Positions 14,469-22,131 of a stretch of DNA of 27,123 nt are shown here, one piece after another (positions within the stretch are counted from its first letter, which is position 1; every line of letters starts with the position of its first letter). The notes beneath the pieces are model-generated. The model saw only the letters and a list, made by a program, of their open reading frames with translations, searched no databases and had not been told where the DNA came from. The DNA comes from DASPXK01 sp035637315 (GTDB taxonomy: Bacteria > Chloroflexota > UBA6077 > JACCZL01). The position numbers and the translations under genes are program-made. The DNA lies in NCBI GenBank assembly GCA_035637315.1, contig DASPXK010000231.1:1-27123 (forward strand), read 5' to 3'.

Positions 14469-17036
14469 GTGAACGGATTGAGCTTTGCGCAACCGCTGTG
14501 GCTGCTACTGCTGCTGGCGGTGCCGCTGGTCGTCCTGCTCGCTCGGCCGAGGCTGCGGGCGATGGGGCGATGGCGCCGGCGGCTGGCTGTCACCATCCGT
14601 GGCCTCGTGTTGGCGCTGATCGTTGTGTCTCTCGGCCAGCCGCTGCTGGCTCGACCCGACGAGCGGCTCTCCGTTGCGTTCGTCGTCGACGGGTCGGACA
14701 GCATGAACGGACCGCTTCGGGCGGCCACCGACGACTGGCTCCAACAGGCGGAAGCGGCCGCCAAGCCCGGCGATCGGGCGGCGGTGGTGCGATTCGGCCG
14801 CCAGGCGATGTACCAGCCGTCGTCGTCAGCGGGCGCGCCCGCCAGCGTGGATGGCACGGCGACCGATCTCGAGGCCGCTCTCCGGCTGGCGGGCGATCTG
14901 CTGCCTCCGGCCGGTGGGCGCCGACTCGTGCTGCTGACCGACGGCTGGGAGAACCTCGGCAGCGCTCAGGAGGCGCTGCTCCACGCGCTCCCACTCGACA
15001 CCCAGGTCTCGTTCGCGGCGCCCGGTGGCGGGCTGCTGAATCCAGAGGTCGCGGTCCGCTCGCTCGAGGCGCCGAGCTACGTTCGAGAGGCCGCCACGTT
15101 CGAGGCCACGGCAGTCGTCGCCAGCTCGACCGAAACGGACGCCAGGCTGCGGTTGTCCATCGACGGCCGCGTGGTGGGCCAGCAGGACGTCAGGCTGGTT
15201 GCCGGCACGAATCGCTTCTCGCTGACCCAGAAGGCGGGGGCGCAAGGCTTCCACCGTCTAAGGATCGAAGTGCTCTCGGCGACCGACACCCGAGCCGACA
15301 ACAACTCTGCCGAGACGACCACCGTGGTCAAAGGAGCCGGACGGATGTTGGTACTCGAAGGCCATGCAGGCGAGGGCGATCGGCTGGTCGCCGTGCTGCG
15401 TGAGGGCGGCCTGGAGGTGGATGTGCGAGCGCCGGCCTCTGTTCCTCAGCGAGCCAGCCTGCTGGCCCAGTTCGACAGCATTGGTCTGGCTAACGTGGCT
15501 GCCACGCAATTCACGCTCGACCAGCAGCGCACACTCCAGCAGTACGTCCAGGAGTTTGGTCGTGGGCTGTTCGTCGCTGGCGGTGATACCAGTTACGCCC
15601 TGGGCGGCTATTCGGGAACGGTCCTCGACGAGATGCTGCCGGTCTCGCCAGCCCCACCGCCGCGCCGTGAGCAGGGCAGCGTCGCCTTGATCCTGGTGAT
15701 CGACAAGTCGGGCAGCATGGACCTGTACCGCAGTGACGTCTCGAAAATGGCGATGGCGCGCGAGGCGGCGATCCTGGCGCTCGACGCCCTACGGCCTGAC
15801 GACACGCTGGGCGTGCTCGTCTTCGACGTTCGCTTTACCTGGGCGGTGCCGCCCGCCAGGATCAGCGGTCCAGAGGATGTGCGCGCAGCCCAGCAGCGCA
15901 TCGCGGGCATCCGGGCCGACGGCGGGACCAGTATCTTCCCGGCCCTCGAGGAAGCGTACAAGGCCGCTGCCCAGAGCGACGCCAGACTCAAGCACATCAT
16001 CCTTCTGACCGACGGCCAGTCGTTCGACGCGGACTACGCCGGACTGATCAACCGCATGCGCCCCGCCCAAGTCACGCTCTCCACCATCGGGGTTGGCAGC
16101 GACGCCGACACCAAGCTGCTAACAATGCTCGCCCAGATTGGGACGGGGCGCTACTACTTCACCGAGCGCGCCCAGGACATCCCGAAGATCACCACTAAAG
16201 AGACGACAATCGTGACGCGAAGCGCGCTGGTCGAGGGGCGGGTGCTCCCCCAGCCGATCGAGCCGAGCCCGATTCTGCTCGGTCTGTCCGGAGGCGACCT
16301 GCCACCCCTGGCCGGCTACGTGGCGACCACCTCGCGCCCCCGCGCGAACACCGTTCTGGCGACCGAGCGCGGCGACCCCATCCTGGCTCACTGGCAGTTT
16401 GGGCTTGGCCGCGTGGTGGCCTGGACGTCGGACACGACCGGCGCCTGGACGCCCGAGTGGTCCACCTGGCCAGAGGCGCCGCGCTTCTGGCAGCAGGCGG
16501 TCCGCTGGACGATGCCCGAGCCGACCCAGCCCGATTTCCAGGTCTCCGCGCTGGTGTTGGGCGACCAGGTCACTCTGCGCGTCCAGAGCTTACGGCCGGA
16601 CGGCCGCTTCGCTGATCTGCTCGACACTCGCGCGACGGTGATCCCGCCCAGCGGGCGCGGGCGAGAGGTTCAGCTACCCCAGTCGGCGCCCGGAACGTAC
16701 TCGCTTACCACCAGCGTGACCGAGCCTGGCGTGTACCAGGCTCGGTTCGTCCAATACGAGAGTGGGAACGCGATCCATCAGGAGATGGTGGGCTTCGCCG
16801 TGTCGGGCGCGACCGAGCCGCGATCGGTTGGCGTGAACTGGCCGCTGCTGCGGCGCCTGGCGTCGCAGACTGGCGGGCGTGAGCTGGCTGATCCGCGAGA
16901 GGCGTTCGCGCGCGACTTCACGCCCGAAGGACAACGGCAAACGCCGCTCTGGCCCTGGGTGGCGGCGGCCGGGCTGCTGCTCTTCCCCCTCGACGTGGCG
17001 TTCCGCCGCCTGCGGTTCGTGTCCCACGCGCCGTAG
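14469..17036 (+). CDS. Large double-vWA membrane protein with a glutamine-amidotransferase-like domain
   Basis: An 855-residue protein opening, like its upstream neighbour, with FAQPLWLLLLLAVPLVVLLA and a second membrane segment (IRGLVLALIVVSLGQPLL). The first vWA domain has D74-G-S76-D-S78. A segment with FVAGGDTSYALGGYSGTVLD at about 365-385 is the amidotransferase-like fold. A second vWA domain has D412-K-S414-G-S416 and LLTDGQSFD. Immunoglobulin-like strands follow, and a C-terminal membrane segment (LWPWVAAAGLLLFPL). Both metal sites look intact. The start is GTG. Such proteins often form envelope complexes driven by MoxR ATPases; no such ATPase is in this window, so a role is not assigned. 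Confidence 0.88.
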   Translation: MNGLSFAQPLWLLLLLAVPLVVLLARPRLRAMGRWRRRLAVTIRGLVLALIVVSLGQPLLARPDERLSVAFVVDGSDSMNGPLRAATDDWLQQAEAAAKPGDRAAVVRFGRQAMYQPSSSAGAPASVDGTATDLEAALRLAGDLLPPAGGRRLVLLTDGWENLGSAQEALLHALPLDTQVSFAAPGGGLLNPEVAVRSLEAPSYVREAATFEATAVVASSTETDARLRLSIDGRVVGQQDVRLVAGTNRFSLTQKAGAQGFHRLRIEVLSATDTRADNNSAETTTVVKGAGRMLVLEGHAGEGDRLVAVLREGGLEVDVRAPASVPQRASLLAQFDSIGLANVAATQFTLDQQRTLQQYVQEFGRGLFVAGGDTSYALGGYSGTVLDEMLPVSPAPPPRREQGSVALILVIDKSGSMDLYRSDVSKMAMAREAAILALDALRPDDTLGVLVFDVRFTWAVPPARISGPEDVRAAQQRIAGIRADGGTSIFPALEEAYKAAAQSDARLKHIILLTDGQSFDADYAGLINRMRPAQVTLSTIGVGSDADTKLLTMLAQIGTGRYYFTERAQDIPKITTKETTIVTRSALVEGRVLPQPIEPSPILLGLSGGDLPPLAGYVATTSRPRANTVLATERGDPILAHWQFGLGRVVAWTSDTTGAWTPEWSTWPEAPRFWQQAVRWTMPEPTQPDFQVSALVLGDQVTLRVQSLRPDGRFADLLDTRATVIPPSGRGREVQLPQSAPGTYSLTTSVTEPGVYQARFVQYESGNAIHQEMVGFAVSGATEPRSVGVNWPLLRRLASQTGGRELADPREAFARDFTPEGQRQTPLWPWVAAAGLLLFPLDVAFRRLRFVSHAP

Positions 17037-17037
17037 G

Positions 17038-17057
17038 GGCGGACCCGCGCGTCCGCC
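17038..17057. repeat. 7-bp stem-loop at the end of the double-vWA gene (repeat type F)
   Basis: GGCGGAC (17038-17044) and GTCCGCC (17051-17057) flank a 6-base loop, starting 1 base after the TAG stop. CCGCC-TAG-GGCGG (17053-17065) gives an alternative fold. No T-run follows, so termination here is uncertain. Confidence 0.6.
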
Positions 17058-17070
17058 TAGGGCGGTGCCC

Positions 17071-17076
17071 TATAAT
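17071..17076 (+). promoter_or_regulatory. Perfect TATAAT -10 box for the small ORF
   Basis: TATAAT (6 of 6) ends 7 bases before the GTG at 17084, so a transcript should begin at about that codon. No Shine-Dalgarno sequence is present. No good -35 is visible; the upstream bases are the repeat F hairpin. Confidence 0.6.
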
Positions 17077-17083
17077 CTTGCGT

Positions 17084-17269
17084 GTGGCCGAACAGTTGAC
17101 CGAGCTCCAACAAGTCATCCTGGAGGTGGACGCGCTCAACCTGTCGGTCCGAGACAGTATCAAACAGGTCTCGGCTCGGGTCGGGTTCTTCGTGGGGCAG
17201 CAGCGCTACCTCGAGGAGCTGGCGAAAGCGCGGGCGATCTCGCAGTCGGCTCAGCCCGCCCAGGCCTGA
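17084..17269 (+). CDS. Small helical protein of unknown function
   Basis: From GTG 17084 the product is 61 residues: VAEQLTELQQVILEVDALNL at the start and YLEELAKARAISQSAQPAQA at the end. Heptad-like spacing of Leu, Ile and Val suggests a short coiled coil; there is no Cys, signal peptide or membrane segment. I do not recognise the family. A TTG at 17078 is an in-frame alternative, but the -10 box ends at 17076, so the GTG is preferred. It ends 4 bases before the convergent stop of the YHS gene. The strong -10 box and protein-like composition support a real gene. Confidence 0.65.
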   Translation: MAEQLTELQQVILEVDALNLSVRDSIKQVSARVGFFVGQQRYLEELAKARAISQSAQPAQA

Positions 17270-17273
17270 GCGG

Positions 17274-17531
17274 TCAGCCCGGCCCGGCGTCGGACTCGGT
17301 GTTCCCCAGCTCAGCGGTCGCCACCTTGGCGGGCATTGGAATCGAGTGAACGCCACGGTCGCGATTGGCCACGTTGCCCTCGCCGGGCGCGGCCGTGAAC
17401 AGGTCGGGCTGAGCGTCGAAGCGCTGCAAACAGTCGGGCGAGCAGAAATAGTAGCGCTGGCCGGCGTACTCCGCGATCTGTCGGTTGCCTCGCTGGCGCA
17501 CCTCACTCCCACAGACTGGGTCGAGCTTCAT
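17274..17531 (-). CDS. YHS-domain protein
   Basis: An 85-residue protein starting MKLDPVCGSEV with EYAGQRYYFCSPDCLQRFDA after it: the YHS (TRASH-like) metal-binding motif with Cys7, Cys30 and Cys34. YHS domains occur in heavy-metal ATPases and as free small proteins thought to bind copper or other soft metals. The 35 residues after the motif are polar and probably disordered. The ATG at 17531 is chosen because GGGGAGGTGAG precedes it at good spacing and the YHS motif starts at once; the frame is open to 17639, but that extension has no family features. Metal identity is not deducible. Confidence 0.86.
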   Translation of the reverse strand: MKLDPVCGSEVRQRGNRQIAEYAGQRYYFCSPDCLQRFDAQPDLFTAAPGEGNVANRDRGVHSIPMPAKVATAELGNTESDAGPG

Positions 17532-17665
17532 CGGGCTCACCTCCCCTGGCCTGGCTGGGCACACATCGTCGACGACGGGCGTCTGCGCCGCCGTCCGTTG
17601 ACCCGATTCAATCATCACCCAGCTTCGTTCGCGCGTCAAGTCGTTCGAGGGTGCGCCGCCCAGGT

Positions 17666-17695
17666 TTGCCGGGCCCGGTTGGCGCCTCCTATACT
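17666..17695 (+). promoter_or_regulatory. Sigma70-type promoter of the arg operon
   Basis: TTGCCG (17666-17671) and TATACT (17690-17695) are separated by 18 bases; matches are 4 of 6 and 5 of 6. Transcription would start near 17702, leaving a leader of about 95 bases before argJ. Confidence 0.55.
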
Positions 17696-17701
17696 GACCG
17701 A

Positions 17702-17756
17702 TGCAGCACCGCGCGGTCCCCCAGGACGGGGGATTTTGCGCTCTGGCGTGGCTGCA
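17702..17756 (+). promoter_or_regulatory. Structured arg leader with terminator-like hairpin
   Basis: TCCCCC (17717-17722) and GGGGGA (17728-17733) form a 6-bp stem with loop AGGAC, followed at once by TTTT (17734-17737), which resembles a short intrinsic terminator. An outer pair, TGCAGC (17702-17707) with GCTGCA (17751-17756), can enclose it. Lying between the promoter and argJ, it could act as an attenuator. No known riboswitch consensus was recognised. Confidence 0.4.
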
Positions 17757-17796
17757 CCGAGACCATCCGGCCCGTTTCGCGTGAGGGAGGACGGGA

Positions 17797-19017
17797 GTGG
17801 GTGACGAGCGGCGATTTCTTTCCCTTGCGGACGGGTGTGTGGCCTCGCCGGCCGGGTTCTCGGCGGGCGCCGTCTACGCGGGCATCAAGACGCCGGGTTC
17901 TGACAAGCTCGACCTGGCGATCCTCGCGTCGGATCGGCTCGCGGCAGCCGCGGGCGTCTTCACTCGCAACAGCTTTGCCGCCGCGCCCGTCCTGTTGTGC
18001 CGCCAGCGGATCGAGAGCGGGCGCGCTCGCGCGGTCATCGTGAACGCCGGCAACGCAAACGCTTGCACCGGCGAGCGCGGCCTGGCCGATGCGCGCGAGA
18101 TGGCCGACCTGGCGGCCCGCAAGCTCGGCATCCCTGCCGACGAGGTCCTGGTGGCCTCGACCGGGGTCATCGGCGTGGCGATGCCGATGGACCTGGTGCG
18201 CTCGGGCGTGTCGGCCATCGAGCTGTCGCCCGATGGCGGGCACCAGATGGCGAGAGCGATCATCACCACCGACACCCGGCCGAAGGAGGCTGGCGTCGAG
18301 CTCGAGCTGGGAGGCAAGGTCGCGCGGATAGGCGGGATCGCCAAAGGCGCAGGCATGATTCATCCGAACATGGCGACCATGCTTGCCTTTGTCACCACCG
18401 ACGCCAGCGTGGATGGCGACATCCTGGGAAGCGCACTGCACGAGGCGGCGGCCGACTCGTTCAACATGATCAGCATCGACGGCGACACCAGCACCAATGA
18501 CACGTTGATCCTGCTCGCCAATGGCGCGTCTGGCAACGCGACCGTGCGGGGCGGCGAGGACGCGGCCAAATTCATGGCGGCGCTGGCGCACGTGTGCGCC
18601 GAGCTCGCCAGGGCGATCGTCTCAGATGGCGAGGGCGCCACGCGCTTGATCCGCGTCGACGTAGTCGGTGCGCGGTCCGATCAGGACGCGCGGGCGGCCG
18701 CACGGGCGGTGGTCCGCTCGAACCTGGTCAAGGCGGCGGTCTACGGCGGCGACCCGAACTGGGGCCGGGTGCTGTGCGCGATCGGCTATTCCGGAGCGCA
18801 GGTGGACCCAGCGGTGGTCGACCTGGCGGTAGGCGATGTGCCGCTCGTGCGGGCCGGCTCGCCGGTCGAGAGTGGTCGCGAGGCCGCCGGCGATCTGATG
18901 AAGCAGTCGGAAGTGAGATTCGTGGCCAACCTGAACCTGGGGCAGGCTCAGGCGACCGCCTGGGGCTGCGATCTAACAGAGGCGTATGTCGTCGAGAATA
19001 GCGCCTACACCACCTGA
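17797..19017 (+). CDS. argJ: Bifunctional ornithine acetyltransferase / N-acetylglutamate synthase ArgJ
   Basis: ArgJ moves the acetyl group from N-acetylornithine to glutamate, giving ornithine and recycling acetylglutamate in arginine synthesis. The 406-residue product contains the self-cleavage site KGAGMIHPNMATML; Thr194 is the nucleophile that becomes the N-terminus of the beta chain. Other landmarks are NAGNANACTGERG, the oxyanion-region motif ASTGVIGVAMPM and the C-terminal GDPNWGRVLCAIGYSG. The GTG start at 17797 follows GGAGG with 6 bases between. Its end overlaps argB by 32 bases. Whether it also makes acetylglutamate from acetyl-CoA cannot be told from sequence; no argA-type gene is in the window. 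Confidence 0.96.
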   Translation: MGDERRFLSLADGCVASPAGFSAGAVYAGIKTPGSDKLDLAILASDRLAAAAGVFTRNSFAAAPVLLCRQRIESGRARAVIVNAGNANACTGERGLADAREMADLAARKLGIPADEVLVASTGVIGVAMPMDLVRSGVSAIELSPDGGHQMARAIITTDTRPKEAGVELELGGKVARIGGIAKGAGMIHPNMATMLAFVTTDASVDGDILGSALHEAAADSFNMISIDGDTSTNDTLILLANGASGNATVRGGEDAAKFMAALAHVCAELARAIVSDGEGATRLIRVDVVGARSDQDARAAARAVVRSNLVKAAVYGGDPNWGRVLCAIGYSGAQVDPAVVDLAVGDVPLVRAGSPVESGREAAGDLMKQSEVRFVANLNLGQAQATAWGCDLTEAYVVENSAYTT

Positions 19018-19879
19018 GGTCCTGGAGCTCGCCAGCCGGATTGACTCGGAGGGCGCCACCCAGGCGCTGCTCGAGGCGTTGCCATACATTGCCCGCTTCG
19101 TCGGTAAGACCGTGGTCGTGAAGATCGGCGGTAGTATCGGCCAGGACGGCACGGCCCTCGAGGACGTCGTGACCCTTTACCGCCTGGGGGTCAAGCCGGT
19201 CATCGTACACGGCGGAGGGCCGCTCATCTCGGAGTGGCAGGAGCGGCTCGGGCTGGAGCCCAAGTTCGTGCAGGGCCGTCGGTTCACCGACGAGCTGACC
19301 CTCGACCTCGCTCGGATGGTCTTGATCGGCAAGGTGAACAGCGACCTGATCGCCCATCTCTGCGCGCTGGGCGCGCCGGCGGTGGGCCTATCCGGCATCG
19401 ATGGCGGGATGATCCGCGCTCGGCTTCGTGACCCAAAGCTGGGGCTGGTCGGCGAGGTGGTCGACGTCGACCTGACGCCGCTGCGGACGGTGATGGGCGC
19501 GGGTTACCTGGCGGTCGTGGCGCCAGCGGCGGTCGACCCACAGGGCCAGCCGCTCAACGTCAACGCGGATTCGATCGCCGGCGACCTGGCGCGGGCGCTG
19601 GAGGCGGAAAAGCTGGTCTTCTTCACCGACGTGGCCGGTGTCCTGGCCGAGGACGGCTCGCTGCTCTCTACCCTTAGCACGGAGCGAGTCCGCGAATTGA
19701 TCGCCTCCGGCCAGATCAGCGGCGGAATGATTCCGAAGGCGGAGGCCTGCGTTCGAGCACTCGATACGGTCCCGCGAGCTCACGTGCTCGACGGACGGGT
19801 GCCCCACGCCCTCCTGCGCGAGTTGTTCACGGACACCGGCGTGGGGACCATGATCATGAAGGATACGGAGGGGGACTGA
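18986..19879 (+). CDS. argB: Acetylglutamate kinase ArgB
   Basis: Phosphorylates N-acetylglutamate in the second step of arginine synthesis. The 297-residue product has the family landmarks ALPYIARFVGKTVVVKIGGS, the substrate loop VIVHGGGP, PLNVNADSIAGDLARAL and the C-terminal ISGGMIPKAEACVRAL (conserved Lys in GGMIPK). The N-terminal 25 residues before the kinase core are longer than in E. coli ArgB, as in arginine-sensitive enzymes, whose N-terminal helix binds inhibitor; that comparison is inference. Overlaps argJ upstream by 32 bases; its TGA abuts the argD ATG with no gap. Confidence 0.96.
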   Translation: MSSRIAPTPPEVLELASRIDSEGATQALLEALPYIARFVGKTVVVKIGGSIGQDGTALEDVVTLYRLGVKPVIVHGGGPLISEWQERLGLEPKFVQGRRFTDELTLDLARMVLIGKVNSDLIAHLCALGAPAVGLSGIDGGMIRARLRDPKLGLVGEVVDVDLTPLRTVMGAGYLAVVAPAAVDPQGQPLNVNADSIAGDLARALEAEKLVFFTDVAGVLAEDGSLLSTLSTERVRELIASGQISGGMIPKAEACVRALDTVPRAHVLDGRVPHALLRELFTDTGVGTMIMKDTEGD

Positions 19880-21079
19880 ATGTCTCGTTGGATCGAGCTG
19901 GAGGCGCAGCGGTACATGCCCGTGGCCAAGCGGACCCCGGTTGTGCTGGTCCGCGGCGAGGGCTGCAGGGTCTGGGACGAGGAGGGCAACAGCTACCTGG
20001 ACCTGGTCGGTGGCTGGGCAGTGAACACCCTTGGCCACTGCCACCCGGTCATCACGGATGCCCTCAGTGAGCAGTCTCATTCGCTGATCCATACGTCGAA
20101 CCAGTTCTACACGCTGCCCCAGCTCGAGCTGGCGGACCTGCTCATGAGCCACTCCCCATTCGACCGCGTCTTCTTCTCGAACAGCGGCGCCGAGGCGAAC
20201 GAAGGCGCGGTAAAGCTGGTCCGCAAATATGGCCAGCACCACCGCGACGGTGCGTATATGGTCATCACGGCGGACCATTCTTTCCACGGGCGGACCCTGG
20301 CGATGCTGACGGCGGGCGGCAAGCCGGCCTACAAGCAGGACTACGGTCCGCTGCCGACCGGCTTCGTCAACGTGCCGTTCAACGATCTAGAGGCGATCAA
20401 GCAGGCGACAACCCCGGAGACATGCGCCGTCATGCTGGAGACGGTCCAGGGCGAGGGCGGCGTGAACGTGGCCGAGCCGGCCTACCTGCGTGACGTTCGC
20501 CAATGGTGCGACGAGCAGAACCTGGTGCTCGTCTTCGACGAGGTCCAGACGGGCGTGGCCCGGCTCGGCAAGCTGTGGGGCCACCAGCTCGACGGCGTCG
20601 AGCCAGACGTCATGACGCTGGCGAAGGGCCTCGGGGGTGGCGTGCCGATCGGGGCGATCCTGGTCAAAGAGAAGTTCAGCGTCTTCACCTACGGCGACCA
20701 CGGCTCGACGTTCGGCGGCAACCCGCTAGCCTGCGCCGTGGCGCTGGCCGTTATGCGGCACGTCCTGAAGGAGGACCTACCCGCCCACGTCGTTCGGGTG
20801 GGCGGCTACCTCAAAGCAAAGCTGGAGGCCATGCGGGCACAGCGGCCGTACATCACCGACGTCCGCGGCCACGGCCTGCTGCTGGGCGTGGAGTTCGATT
20901 CCGACATCGGTTCGGAGGTGGTGGCGGAGTGCCTCAAGGAGGGCATGTTGCTCAACAGCCCGGCCCCGAACGTCATCCGCTTCATGCCGCCGCTCGTCCT
21001 GACGGAAGCCGAGGCCGACGAGGCGGTGGACGTTGTCGGCCGCGTCCTGGATCGCGTCAAGGCCAAGACGCCAGCCTAG
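19880..21079 (+). CDS. argD: Acetylornithine aminotransferase ArgD
   Basis: A class III PLP-dependent aminotransferase converting N-acetylglutamate semialdehyde and glutamate to N-acetylornithine and 2-oxoglutarate. The 399 residues include YLDLVGGWAVNTLGHCHP, the phosphate-binding FFSNSGAEANEGAVKL, VFDEVQTGVARLGKLW and TLAKGLGGGVPIGA with the PLP lysine at Lys249. GGAGGGGG precedes the ATG by 5 bases. Last gene of the argJ-argB-argD unit; argC, argF, argG and argH are not in the window. Context makes arginine the likely pathway, though such enzymes may also act as succinyldiaminopimelate aminotransferases. Confidence 0.95.
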   Translation: MSRWIELEAQRYMPVAKRTPVVLVRGEGCRVWDEEGNSYLDLVGGWAVNTLGHCHPVITDALSEQSHSLIHTSNQFYTLPQLELADLLMSHSPFDRVFFSNSGAEANEGAVKLVRKYGQHHRDGAYMVITADHSFHGRTLAMLTAGGKPAYKQDYGPLPTGFVNVPFNDLEAIKQATTPETCAVMLETVQGEGGVNVAEPAYLRDVRQWCDEQNLVLVFDEVQTGVARLGKLWGHQLDGVEPDVMTLAKGLGGGVPIGAILVKEKFSVFTYGDHGSTFGGNPLACAVALAVMRHVLKEDLPAHVVRVGGYLKAKLEAMRAQRPYITDVRGHGLLLGVEFDSDIGSEVVAECLKEGMLLNSPAPNVIRFMPPLVLTEAEADEAVDVVGRVLDRVKAKTPA

Positions 21080-21096
21080 AGCCCCCATTACAAGCT

Positions 21097-21134
21097 CCCC
21101 CTTCCCTTTAGGGAAGGGGGCTGGGGGGTTAGGT
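21097..21134. repeat. Palindromic repeat type E, copy 1
   Basis: A 10-bp perfect stem (CCCCCTTCCC, 21097-21106, and 21111-21120) with loop TTTA, followed by CTGGGGGGTTAGGT. It matches copy 2 at 23007-23044 in 36 of 38 positions. Located between argD and the EthD-like gene, where it could also end arg transcription. Confidence 0.88.
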
Positions 21135-21177
21135 TTACGACCAAAGTCGCGCGATTTGATCGTTGGAGGACCGTTCC

Positions 21178-21480
21178 ATGCACAAGTTGCTGGTGCTGTA
21201 TCCACCGCCAAACGACGCGGGGCACTTCCGAAACTACTACGCCAATACGCACGTCCCGCTGGTGAACAAGATCCCGGGGCTCAGGAGCTTCCGCTACGGC
21301 CTCGACGCGCGGGGCATGGGCGCGGACTCGCCGTATTTTGGCGTCGCCGAGCTCGAGTTCGACTCTGCCGACGCGATGGAGGCTGCACTGGACTCGTCGG
21401 ACGGCCAGGCGACGATCGGTGATGTGCCGAACTATGCGACCGGGGGCGCCGTCGTCCTTCATTACGAGCTGGCGGAGTAA
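21178..21480 (+). CDS. EthD-family protein
   Basis: A 100-residue protein: MHKLLVLYPPPNDAGHFRNY, then ANTHVPLVNKIPGLRSFRYG, then a PYFGVAELEFDSADAMEAAL segment and the C-terminal FYGGAV-like strand. This is the alpha/beta ferredoxin-like dimeric barrel of the EthD/Dabb group. EthD was named from ether-degradation clusters; most members are of unknown function, some being small decarboxylases or cyclases. The start is ATG 21178 because GGAGG lies 8 bases upstream. It stands alone, convergent with tsaC 6 bases away, and shows no link to the neighbouring pathways. Confidence 0.87.
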   Translation: MHKLLVLYPPPNDAGHFRNYYANTHVPLVNKIPGLRSFRYGLDARGMGADSPYFGVAELEFDSADAMEAALDSSDGQATIGDVPNYATGGAVVLHYELAE

Positions 21481-21486
21481 CCTGAA

Positions 21487-22131
21487 CTAGGGCCCTTCGA
21501 GCGGTCCGACCAGCGCCTCCAATTCGCCCCGATCCAACGCGCCGAGCCTGAGCACGCGCGGCGTCGCGCCAGTGCAGTCGACGACGGTCGAGTCGGTGCC
21601 GCCCGGGCAGGAACCGCCGTCGATGAGCAGCTCGTAGCCGGTGGGAAGCTGGGCCAGGACGTCCTGTGCTGTGCGTGGGCTCGCCTGGCCGGAGAGATTG
21701 GCGCTCGTCGTGGCGAGCGGCCGGCCGAGCGCGCGGATCAGCGCCCGCGGAATGGGGTGGTCGGGTTGGCGGACCGCGAGCGTCTGGCCAGCTTCTCGGC
21801 CGCGCAGGACCAGCGTCAGCGCGCCCGGCCAGTAGCGCTGGCCGAGCAGCATCGCTTTCGGTGGAACCTCGTCTGCCAGCTCTCTCATCACGGCGGGGTC
21901 GTCGATGAGCAGCGCGATCTGTTTCGACGGTGGGCGACGCTTGACGGCGTAGATCCGTTCGACCGCCTCCGGCCGCGCGGCATGGGCGGCGATCCCGTAC
22001 ACAGTGTCGGTCGGAAAGACGACCAGGCCGCCGTCGGCCAGGATACGGACCGCCTCGCGCATGAGCGTTCTGCGCTGTGCCTCGGACCGTGGCCAGCGGG
22101 CCAGCCGCGGCCGCGTCGTCGCGTCGATCAT
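21487..22131 (-). CDS. tsaC: L-threonylcarbamoyladenylate synthase (TsaC/YrdC)
   Basis: Makes threonylcarbamoyl-AMP from threonine, bicarbonate and ATP for the t6A37 tRNA modification. The 214-residue product has GGLVVFPTDTVYGIAAHA, the KRRPPSK substrate motif and TTSANLSGQ, all hallmarks of the YrdC fold. It is the single-domain length (TsaC) with no C-terminal Sua5 domain. Its ATG overlaps the prmC stop (ATGA, 22128-22131), so it is translated with prmC as the last gene of the operon. The prfA-prmC-tsaC order is common in bacteria. Confidence 0.94.
   Translation of the reverse strand: MIDATTRPRLARWPRSEAQRRTLMREAVRILADGGLVVFPTDTVYGIAAHAARPEAVERIYAVKRRPPSKQIALLIDDPAVMRELADEVPPKAMLLGQRYWPGALTLVLRGREAGQTLAVRQPDHPIPRALIRALGRPLATTSANLSGQASPRTAQDVLAQLPTGYELLIDGGSCPGGTDSTVVDCTGATPRVLRLGALDRGELEALVGPLEGP

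Noticed and set aside
19388..20287. 299-codon minus-strand frame across argB and argD
   Set aside because: Antisense to two well-identified arginine genes.
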